Source: Desulfurococcales archaeon (GTDB lineage Archaea > Thermoproteota > Thermoprotei_A > Sulfolobales > NBVN01). Taken from it: DNA of 11,537 nt. The notes beneath the pieces are model-generated. The model did not search any database. It saw nothing but the letters and a program-made list of their open reading frames with translations, and was not told where the DNA came from. Where the stretch lies: the NCBI GenBank assembly GCA_021158735.1, contig JAGGUC010000105.1:1-11537 (forward strand), written 5' to 3'. The translations under genes were made by a program, and so were the position numbers. Each line of letters starts with the position of its first letter. The stretch's first letter is position 1. Shown in pieces: positions 1-5,198 of this stretch.

Positions 1-77
1 CCCTCATAAAGTATTGTGTAGGCTGTGGCCCTACCAACATTCCCCGTACCAACAACAGCTATGTGCAAAATCAGCAC
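1..77 (-). CDS. NAD-binding dehydrogenase, malate/lactate dehydrogenase-like, N-terminus only (partial)
   Basis: Only the first 22-25 codons are inside the window; the gene continues past the left edge. The visible peptide has the form HIAVVGTGNVGRATAYTILY, a first beta strand followed by a Rossmann glycine motif GxGxxG and an Ala-rich helix. This is the usual N-terminus of the LDH/MDH family, which interconverts 2-oxoacids and 2-hydroxyacids with NAD(P). Two in-frame starts are possible: GTG at 77-75 and TTG at 68-66. The GTG is preferred because an AT-rich element (ATTTAATTAC on the minus strand, 108-99) is centred about 27 nt upstream of it, which would make the mRNA leaderless. Other Rossmann dehydrogenases cannot be excluded from so short a piece, so no symbol is given. 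Confidence 0.55.
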   Translation of the reverse strand, partial: MLILHIAVVGTGNVGRATAYTILYE

Positions 78-98
78 CAGGTAATAGTTACGGGCAAA

Positions 99-108
99 GT
101 AATTAAAT
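99..108 (-). promoter_or_regulatory. TATA-like element for the dehydrogenase-like gene
   Basis: The minus strand reads ATTTAATTAC here, centred about 27 nt before the GTG at position 77. This is the archaeal TATA-to-start distance and suggests a leaderless transcript. The assignment rests on position and base composition only. Confidence 0.4.
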
Positions 109-179
109 GCGTGAGGAAGTACTTGCATGTAGTTACTCTTATTTAGAGTTAGAGGAGGTAGGAGTGGGTTTCCTTAGGT

Positions 180-200
180 AAAAACAACTTTTATTTTAAA
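180..200 (-). terminator. T-rich terminator after the zinc-ribbon gene
   Basis: Starting about 24 nt past the TAA stop at 226-224, the minus strand has several T-rich runs ending in TTGTTTTTACC. Archaeal RNA polymerase terminates at U-rich tracts without needing a hairpin. There is no clear stem here, so the call rests on the T runs and the position between two genes of the same strand. Confidence 0.4.
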
Positions 201-223
201 CTTATTTAAAGCCTGAACACTAC

Positions 224-403
224 TTAACCACTAATGAACCTGTAAACTACTGTACCGCAGTTCGGGCAAGTGCCTTTAACAGCTTTTCTGCCGTTCTTTA
301 GTGTCACTACCTCAGGTCCCTGAATTACTACCTTCTTCCTGCATTTTACACAGAAGCCTTCCCACTTTTCTTCCTTCTTACGCCTGGGCAAAGTAGATCC
401 CAC
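224..403 (-). CDS. Small zinc-ribbon protein, DUF5679-like
   Basis: This is a 59-residue basic protein with two CxxC pairs: Cys18-Val-Lys-Cys21 and Cys46-Pro-Asn-Cys49. They flank a beta segment with a VTLKNGRKAVKGTCP stretch. This layout matches DUF5679, a small archaeal zinc-ribbon family of unknown function; the four cysteines should bind one zinc ion. The open frame extends upstream to 514, but the extension has no resemblance to the family. The GTG at 403-401 is chosen because a good TATA box (GATATAAAATTT seen on the plus strand, 425-436) is centred about 27 nt upstream, giving a leaderless mRNA. A TTG at 391-389 is the alternative. A role in nucleic-acid or protein binding is only a guess from the fold. 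It lies between the Nudix gene and the dehydrogenase-like gene, with its own promoter and terminator, so it is probably a single-gene unit. Confidence 0.8.
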   Translation of the reverse strand: MGSTLPRRKKEEKWEGFCVKCRKKVVIQGPEVVTLKNGRKAVKGTCPNCGTVVYRFISG

Positions 404-424
404 ATATATAGTAATATCAAACAG

Positions 425-436
425 GATATAAAATTT
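425..436 (-). promoter_or_regulatory. TATA box of the zinc-ribbon gene
   Basis: The minus strand reads AAATTTTATATC, with its centre near 430, 27 nt from the GTG at 403. It supports the short, leaderless start over the long reading frame starting at 514. Confidence 0.55.
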
Positions 437-510
437 ATTCATTTTGGGGGCATATGCGCCCTTACATGATATTTCTATTACGTAGATGTACGTCCTTTCA
501 CCAAAATTTA

Positions 511-526
511 CCAAAAAATTTTAAAC
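511..526 (-). terminator. T-tract terminator after the Nudix gene
   Basis: On the minus strand, roughly 25-35 nt past the Nudix stop at 548, the sequence is TTTAAAATTTTTTGG with a run of six T. This suits archaeal U-tract termination and separates the Nudix gene from the zinc-ribbon promoter. Confidence 0.5.
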
Positions 527-547
527 CACACTATGTTTGTTAAATAT

Positions 548-1081
548 TTATTTAACTACTGAAGTCATCAGCTTCAGTAAAGTTAGGGCAATCACCGTTT
601 TAGCGTCCGCGACCTCCTGCGACAGCACCTTTCTTAAGGCTTCCTCCAAGCTCAGCTTGACGACCTCGATCAGCTCGCCGGGCTCAGGTCTGGCACCCAC
701 GTACTTTAGGTTCTTAGCGACAACTATATGGAGGACTTCATCACTGTAGCCAGGTGCTGTGTAAACTGAGATTAACCTCTCTATGCTCTCAGCTTCGTAG
801 CCAGTCTCCTCAATAAGCTCCCTCCTAGCAGCTGTAGCAACGTCCTCCCCTTCCTCCATCATACCTGCAGGGACTTCATACACCCACTTCCCAACCGGTG
901 CCCTGAACTGTCTTAGGAGTAAGATCTCTCTGCTGCTCAGTAGGGGGACAATAGCCACTGCCTGCCCAAAGTGTACTATGTCCCTCCTAACTACTCTCCC
1001 CTTCATTAAGTACTCTCTGGAGATCAGAGTAACTCTCCTCCCCCTGCACAGCACCTCCTCACTAAGTAGCTTAATCTCCAA
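548..1081 (-). CDS. Nudix hydrolase, ADP-ribose pyrophosphatase type
   Basis: The protein has 177 residues, the normal size for a single-domain ADP-ribose pyrophosphatase, which splits ADP-ribose into AMP and ribose 5-phosphate in the cytoplasm. The Nudix box GX5EX7REUXEEXGU is complete: Gly73, Glu79, Arg87-Glu88, Glu91-Glu92 and Gly94. The glutamates bind the catalytic divalent metal ions. Upstream, the REILLLRQFRAPVGKWVYEV segment (about 51-70) is typical of the NudF/ADPRase branch. Downstream, YTAPGYSDE (107-115) matches the SPGxSDE-like loop of that branch. The start is TTG at 1081-1079, preceded by AGGTG about 5 nt upstream and by an AT-rich promoter element at 1111-1124. Substrate specificity inside the Nudix family cannot be proved from sequence; other sugar-nucleotide diphosphates are possible. 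It appears to be transcribed alone. Confidence 0.88.
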   Translation of the reverse strand: MEIKLLSEEVLCRGRRVTLISREYLMKGRVVRRDIVHFGQAVAIVPLLSSREILLLRQFRAPVGKWVYEVPAGMMEEGEDVATAARRELIEETGYEAESIERLISVYTAPGYSDEVLHIVVAKNLKYVGARPEPGELIEVVKLSLEEALRKVLSQEVADAKTVIALTLLKLMTSVVK

Positions 1082-1110
1082 ACTAACACCTAAACCTCAA
1101 GTATTTGAAG

Positions 1111-1124
1111 CAAAAATAATTATT
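1111..1124. promoter_or_regulatory. AT-rich TATA-like element, possibly used in both directions
   Basis: The segment CAAAAATAATTATT lies about 36 nt upstream of the Nudix TTG start on the minus strand, giving a predicted transcript start near 1090 with a short leader that includes the AGGTG site. Read on the plus strand it is about 27 nt from position 1144, just before the possible C/D box RNA. Its five-T run on the minus strand could also end wtp operon transcripts. Confidence 0.4.
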
Positions 1125-1144
1125 GCTGGGTTAAAGGTAGTTAC

Positions 1145-1204
1145 TAGTGGATGATGCGGATTGGTCTTTGGGGAGTGGTGACCGAGGGAGCGATTACTGA
1201 CACA
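1145..1204 (+). ncRNA. Possible C/D box 2'-O-methylation guide RNA (sR)
   Basis: A 50-nt segment starts with ATGATGC (1151-1157, C box RUGAUGA with one mismatch) and ends with CTGA (1197-1200, exact D box). A C'-like GTGGTGA (1175-1181, one mismatch) lies between them. No good D' box is seen; the best spots around 1167-1174 are degenerate. The flanks GTG (1147-1149) and CAC (1201-1203) can pair to form the short outer stem of a kink-turn, with one extra G. The size is right for archaeal sRNAs. The D-side guide ends in GCGATTA, complementary to TAATCGC, a word found in a conserved part of the 3' domain of 16S rRNA. The AT-rich element at 1111-1124 is correctly placed to start it. The missing D' box and short guide match keep confidence low. 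Confidence 0.33.
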
Positions 1205-1235
1205 TAGTTATTGAGCTTGCCTACTCCCGAGTTAC

Positions 1236-1961
1236 TCACCGGGCCTGCATAATAGCTAAAAGTGGCTTAACTTCATCTATGTACGGGCGTGCCCAATGTG
1301 AATTAACGAATTCCCCCGGCCTCATCACCGCCTTGAGCTCTCCTCCCTCAAAATAAGCTATTCTGTCACCTAGGAATACTGCTTCAGTGAGGTTGTGGGT
1401 GACGTGTACTGCTGTGAACCTTAGCTTCCTGTGTAGGTACTTAAGAAACCCCCTCGCCCTGCCTCTCAGCCTGGGATCCAGGCTCGCTGTAGGTTCATCA
1501 AGGAGGAGTAACTTAGGCTCAACAACCAGAGCCCTAGCCAGCGCTACTCTCTGCTGCTCACCTCCCGACAGCTGGCTGGGCCTCCTACTAAGCAATTCCT
1601 TAATTTCTAGGACTTCAGCTATCTCCCTAACTCTTTTCTGAATCTCTAGCTTGCTCACACCTCTCACCTTAAGTCCATAGGCTATGTTGTCGTAGACCGT
1701 CATGTGCGGAAATAGAGCGTAATTCTGGGGAATTAATGCCACTCTCCTCTCCTCAGGGGGGTACTGCGTCACGTCCTGACCGTTAATTAGTATCACACCC
1801 CTCACAGGCTCTAGGAAGCCAGCCAGTGTGTGTAAGAACACTGTCTTCCCTACCCCGCTAGGTCCCATGACGACCAGGTACTCGCTGCTACCCACCACCA
1901 GGCGAGGTATTCTGAGCCTGAACGTACCCAGCAGTACTTCTAGATCCTTGATCTCGATCAT
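1236..1961 (-). CDS. wtpC: Tungstate/molybdate ABC transporter, ATP-binding subunit
   Basis: This ATPase of 241 residues should power tungstate/molybdate import through WtpB. All nucleotide-binding motifs are intact: Walker A GPSGVGKT (33-40), Q-loop Gln79 in LIPQNYALFPHMTV, signature LSGGEQ (131-136), Walker B LLLLDEPTASLD (151-162, catalytic Glu156) and H-loop His189. The ATG at 1961-1959 is chosen because it overlaps the wtpB stop as ATGA, with AGGTGG upstream. A GTG at 1976 would only lengthen it by five residues. The protein ends soon after the ABC domain: there is no room for the TOBE/regulatory domain found in ModC-like ATPases of about 340-350 residues. It is the last gene of the wtpA-wtpB-wtpC operon. 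The wtp assignment comes mainly from the adjacent binding protein. Confidence 0.88.
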   Translation of the reverse strand: MIEIKDLEVLLGTFRLRIPRLVVGSSEYLVVMGPSGVGKTVFLHTLAGFLEPVRGVILINGQDVTQYPPEERRVALIPQNYALFPHMTVYDNIAYGLKVRGVSKLEIQKRVREIAEVLEIKELLSRRPSQLSGGEQQRVALARALVVEPKLLLLDEPTASLDPRLRGRARGFLKYLHRKLRFTAVHVTHNLTEAVFLGDRIAYFEGGELKAVMRPGEFVNSHWARPYIDEVKPLLAIMQAR

Positions 1962-2758
1962 TTTCTTAGCACCCACCTAACAACTACGAATAGCGCTACT
2001 GAGAGCAGGACTAGCGGTATTGAGAGCGCTATGGCGTAGCTTAAGCCGTACGTATTGAACCACTCAACAATGAGCACATTCACTGACCTCGGGTAGTACG
2101 CAACAATTAGTATCGCACCCACCTCACTGATCGACCTAGCCCACGACAGCAGGAAGCCCACACTAATACTCTTGAGTGTGAGGGGTAAGGTTATCGAAGT
2201 AAATACCTTGCCCGGTCCAGCACCCAAGCTCCTCGCAACCATCTCGACCATCGGGTCAACGGACTCGATCCCTACCTTAACTGTATCAATTAATATGGGT
2301 GCTGAAACAAAGGCCATCGCAGCCACTATACCCCAGAAGCTGTCATCTACAGCCATACCCAAGCTGGTGGTTAAGGAACCCAGCAAACCCCCGCGACCAT
2401 ATGCCGTAAGTATCATGATGCCAGCTACAGCATGAGGGATCATTAGAGGTACATCGATCAGTGCTTCAACCAGGTACTTACCCGTGAACTCCCTGCGCGC
2501 TAGTAGGTACGCTAGCGGCGTGCCGAGCGCGAGCAGTAGTGCCGAAGCAGTTAGTGAGGCCTTAATAGTTACTGCGAACGCCTCCCAGGCCTCAGTCGAC
2601 AGCATTCTGTTCTTAATTAGAGCCTCCTCTAATGCGTGGAGGTCAGTCAGCGTGAAGATAGCTATTAGTGGGGTTAAGAGGAATAAGATCAGAACTGATG
2701 CTGAAACAGATAAAAGCAGAGCGAACTTCTCGAATCTCCTAATACTACCCGCCCTCAA
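1958..2758 (-). CDS. wtpB: Tungstate/molybdate ABC transporter, permease subunit
   Basis: This is a membrane protein of 266 residues with about six hydrophobic segments (near 13-35, 61-87, 98-120, 140-160, 200-220 and 240-263). It carries an EAA-type loop, VEMVARSLGAGPGKVF (171-186), which docks onto the ATPase. This is the architecture of ModB/WtpB/CysT permeases. It should form the homodimeric channel that takes tungstate or molybdate from WtpA. The start is TTG at 2758-2756, so the first 14 nt overlap the end of wtpA; no better in-frame start is seen nearby. Its TGA stop overlaps the wtpC ATG by ATGA. The overlaps imply one mRNA and coupled translation. A sulfate or generic oxyanion permease would look similar, and the neighbour WtpA decides the assignment. 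Confidence 0.88.
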   Translation of the reverse strand: MRAGSIRRFEKFALLLSVSASVLILFLLTPLIAIFTLTDLHALEEALIKNRMLSTEAWEAFAVTIKASLTASALLLALGTPLAYLLARREFTGKYLVEALIDVPLMIPHAVAGIMILTAYGRGGLLGSLTTSLGMAVDDSFWGIVAAMAFVSAPILIDTVKVGIESVDPMVEMVARSLGAGPGKVFTSITLPLTLKSISVGFLLSWARSISEVGAILIVAYYPRSVNVLIVEWFNTYGLSYAIALSIPLVLLSVALFVVVRWVLRK

Positions 2759-3884
2759 CCCTAACGTACCTCAATAATTCTTGAGGCACGTTCCCGTAGC
2801 CCAGCGGCTCGTCCAAGAACGGCTGCCCCAGCGACTCAAACATGTTCTTCCCCTCACTCAGCAGGAGTTCAATAAATTTAAGCCCCAGCTCCGGGTTCTC
2901 CGAGTTCTTAGGTACTGCGACGCCGTAGACTATAGGTGCCATAGCTATTTCCTCTTCCTTACTCGTCCCTACGAGTATGTGCAGAACAACCCTGCTGTAG
3001 AAGTCCCTGAAGGCCGGATCCCTGAGATTGATCTGTTTAGGCAGCTCAACGTACTTGAGCCCATGCTGCACCGCAACACTCTTGTACTCGAAAGCGTAGT
3101 CTAGCGCGCCTGCCTCAAGCAGGGCTACTAAGTCGATTTCCTTAGGCCTCACGATCAGGTCTCCGGAAGAGACCTTCAGGACTGCTGGAACGTACAGGTG
3201 GAGCACCTCACCCTCCCTGCTTGCATTTATATTCGTCTTCTTAAGTACCAGGTCCTCCAATATACTGGAATTACCGTAGTACAGGCTCGCTAACGCGATC
3301 ACTCCAACAGACCTATAGCCGCATGGATCCTTATTCGGGTTCGAGAACCCGTACCTAACATCAAGTCTATCCAGTATCTCAAACCACTTGTCAGGGTTCT
3401 TGAGCAGCTCATCAGAGTACCTAGACTTACTCGTGAAAGCTATGACTATTTCATTAGATGCGAACGCTACGTACCAGTCAGCGTACTCAGGAACCATGAA
3501 CTTCGGTATTAACCTGTAGTCAGCAACACCCACAACATCACAAACCTTCTTTAAGTCAGTAACCTTCCTTACAGCCATAACACTACCACCGGCTTCGATG
3601 TAAACCTCAACACCGTACTTATCCTTAAATACCTCAGCAACATGCTCAAAAAGTATCTTTAGTGAGCCAGCACAGAATATTTTGAGAGGTCCGTTAGTGA
3701 AGACAGCAGTATTTGACGTAGTTACTGAGGGAGGTAATGTAGTGCAAGTAGCTCCTGATTGAGTGCCAGGGACAGCGTAAACTCCCTGACCACTCATGTA
3801 ATTAATGACAGTTACGGCACCTGCAGCAATAACTATGACAGCCACCAAAGTTAGAGCCAGTACGTAGGACTTCACGCACTGCAC
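2745..3884 (-). CDS. wtpA: Tungstate/molybdate-binding protein of ABC transporter
   Basis: The protein has 379 residues. A hydrophobic N-terminal segment (about 6-28) with no lipobox cysteine is followed by a Ser/Thr-rich linker to about 64, then the binding domain. It is therefore probably membrane-anchored and faces outside. Diagnostic WtpA stretches are LKIFCAGSLK (67-76), IEAGGSVMAVRKVTDL (96-111), ADYRLIPKFMVPEYADWY (121-138) and GFSNPNKDPCGYRS (179-192). Ser74 and Ser101 are the likely oxyanion-contacting serines. Asp186 sits where archaeal ModA/WtpA proteins supply a carboxylate for six-fold coordination of the metal. The second carboxylate cannot be assigned with certainty (Glu257 and Glu266 are candidates). 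The start is GTG at 3884, about 26 nt from a T-rich TATA element. GTG at 3875, with GGTG upstream, is a good alternative and gives a cleaner signal starting MKSYVLAL. It is the first gene of wtpABC. Confidence 0.92.
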   Translation of the reverse strand: MQCVKSYVLALTLVAVIVIAAGAVTVINYMSGQGVYAVPGTQSGATCTTLPPSVTTSNTAVFTNGPLKIFCAGSLKILFEHVAEVFKDKYGVEVYIEAGGSVMAVRKVTDLKKVCDVVGVADYRLIPKFMVPEYADWYVAFASNEIVIAFTSKSRYSDELLKNPDKWFEILDRLDVRYGFSNPNKDPCGYRSVGVIALASLYYGNSSILEDLVLKKTNINASREGEVLHLYVPAVLKVSSGDLIVRPKEIDLVALLEAGALDYAFEYKSVAVQHGLKYVELPKQINLRDPAFRDFYSRVVLHILVGTSKEEEIAMAPIVYGVAVPKNSENPELGLKFIELLLSEGKNMFESLGQPFLDEPLGYGNVPQELLRYVRVEGG

Positions 3885-3904
3885 CGAAGAATATCCGGGG
3901 ACTT

Positions 3905-3914
3905 GAGTAAAAAA
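3905..3914 (-). promoter_or_regulatory. T-rich TATA-like element of the wtp operon
   Basis: The minus strand reads TTTTTTACTC, centred about 26 nt before the GTG at 3884. It directly follows an inverted repeat. The same T6 run could also act as a termination tract for the upstream M20 gene. Confidence 0.45.
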
Positions 3915-3936
3915 CGTTATCTATTTACCGATAACG
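3915..3936. promoter_or_regulatory. Inverted repeat upstream of wtpA; ModE-like operator or hairpin terminator
   Basis: CGTTATC (3915-3921) and GATAACG (3930-3936) form a perfect 7-bp inverted repeat around an 8-nt centre. A further GGATAAC (3936-3942) repeats one half. The repeat abuts the wtpA TATA-like element, where a regulator would act on promoter access. The half sites CGTTAT/ATAACG are the same words as in the E. coli ModE operator of modA, but the spacing is 10 here and 12 there (from memory). On the minus strand the repeat is also a 7-bp hairpin followed by six T, starting a few nt after the M20 stop, so it may be a terminator instead or as well. Confidence 0.5.
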
Positions 3937-3942
3937 GATAAC

Positions 3943-5142
3943 TTAGTGTCTCGCAAGGTATTTATATGCTAGCAACGCATGAATTGCTGTGCCTATGTAG
4001 AGCGCGGACTCGTCTACGTCGAACTTCGGGTGGTGATGTGGGTATGTTATTCCTTTCTCCTCGTTTCTAGTACCCAAGATTATGAATAGCCCCTTAGCTT
4101 TGGTTGTGTAGAATGAGAAGTCCTCTGAGATCATCATTGGCTTTACTTCCGCTAGCTCGGCAATACCTACTGACTTAATTACTTCCTTAGCGAACTCCGC
4201 TAGCTCCGGGTCATTAATTGTTGCTGGCACGTGGTCAGGCTCAATTATGAATTCCCCCGAACACCTCATGGCCTTAGCGTACCCTTCAGTAACTTCCTTC
4301 ATCCTCCTGAGGACGTAGGTCCTGGCGTCCTCATCTAAGGTTCTTATGGTGCCTCTCATGACGGCCTCCTGAGGTATTACGTTGAATGTTGTGCCTGCGG
4401 TTACCTGGGTCACACTAATAATTACTGGGTTGAGGTGGCTCACCTCCCTGGAAACTATCTTCTGGTACGCATTGATAATGTCTGCAGCAGCAACTACGGG
4501 GTCTATGGCTTGGTGCGGTGCTGCCCCATGACCTCCCTTACCCCTGATCCTGACGGTGAATGAGTCCGCAGCTGCTAGCAGGGGTCCCTCTTTAACACCT
4601 ACGCAGCCAGCTGGTAAGTCAGCACTTACGTGGATGCCGAATACAGCATCAACATCATCTAGGTGACCTTCCTCAACAATCTTCTTAGCACCTAGCCCAC
4701 CCTCCTCAGCGGGCTGAAAGATCAGCTTAATAGTCCCCTTCAGACTGCCCTTAATACTAGCTAGTATTCTGGCCGCTCCCAGAAGCATTGCTGTGTGTGC
4801 GTCGTGCCCGCAGGCATGCATCTTGCCGGGAACCCTCGACCTGTAAGGAACGTCGTTCTCCTCCTGAATAGGTAGGGCATCCATGTCAGCCCTTAACGCT
4901 ACTACCGGGCCTTCTCCACACCTCAAAACACCTATTACGCCCGTCCCAGCAGCCCTACGAACCTCATACCCTGACTTCCTTAACTCACTGGCCACAGCTT
5001 CTGAAGTCCTGTACTCCTCATACTTCAGCTCGGGGTACATGTGGAAGTCCCTCCTACGCTCGATTACGTACTCCCCGAGCTCTCTCGCCATACGGACTAT
5101 TACATCCTCCAAACCGGCCCACCAGTATAAATATGAGGACAA
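3943..5142 (-). CDS. M20 family metallopeptidase / N-acyl-amino-acid amidohydrolase (CpsA-like)
   Basis: The protein has 399 residues, the normal length for the M20D group (carboxypeptidase CpsA of Sulfolobus, hippurate and IAA-amino-acid hydrolases). These cytoplasmic zinc enzymes cut N-acyl amino acids or short peptides. Visible motifs: RRDFHMYPEL (30-39), ALRADMDALPIQEE (82-95), metal-binding HACGHDAH (109-116, with Cys111 and His113), catalytic/metal PAEEGG (144-149, Glu146-Glu147), GIH with His172, the dimer-domain GKGGHGAAPH, and a C-terminal YPHHHPKFDVDE with the last metal-binding His. The Cys in place of a first His ligand is typical of this group. The start is TTG at 5142. TTG at 5112 and ATG at 5091 are alternatives, and a second TATA-like element at 5126-5133 would favour a downstream start. 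It lies 58 nt upstream of wtpA on the same strand and diverges from nrdJ. Natural substrate unknown. Confidence 0.87.
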   Translation of the reverse strand: MSSYLYWWAGLEDVIVRMARELGEYVIERRRDFHMYPELKYEEYRTSEAVASELRKSGYEVRRAAGTGVIGVLRCGEGPVVALRADMDALPIQEENDVPYRSRVPGKMHACGHDAHTAMLLGAARILASIKGSLKGTIKLIFQPAEEGGLGAKKIVEEGHLDDVDAVFGIHVSADLPAGCVGVKEGPLLAAADSFTVRIRGKGGHGAAPHQAIDPVVAAADIINAYQKIVSREVSHLNPVIISVTQVTAGTTFNVIPQEAVMRGTIRTLDEDARTYVLRRMKEVTEGYAKAMRCSGEFIIEPDHVPATINDPELAEFAKEVIKSVGIAELAEVKPMMISEDFSFYTTKAKGLFIILGTRNEEKGITYPHHHPKFDVDESALYIGTAIHALLAYKYLARH

Positions 5143-5170
5143 CCTAAAATAGTGGCGTAGGTAGCTTAGA

Positions 5171-5178
5171 GTTTATAC
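5171..5178. promoter_or_regulatory. Shared TATA element in the nrdJ / M20 divergent promoter
   Basis: GTTTATAC is placed so that its centre is about 25 nt before the nrdJ ATG (5199), predicting a leaderless nrdJ mRNA. Read on the other strand (GTATAAAC) it would start M20 transcription near 5148, six nt before the TTG at 5142. Only 56 nt separate the two genes. Confidence 0.5.
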
Positions 5179-5198
5179 ACTGCTTAGAAGAAGAATTA

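Noticed and set aside
1130..1235. tRNA or riboswitch in the Nudix-wtpC gap
   Set aside because: No cloverleaf, no TTCGANNC arm and no extended helix; only the C/D box pattern remains plausible.
2781..3104. 107-codon plus-strand frame opposite wtpA
   Set aside because: Antisense to conserved wtpA coding sequence; no RBS and no recognisable domain.
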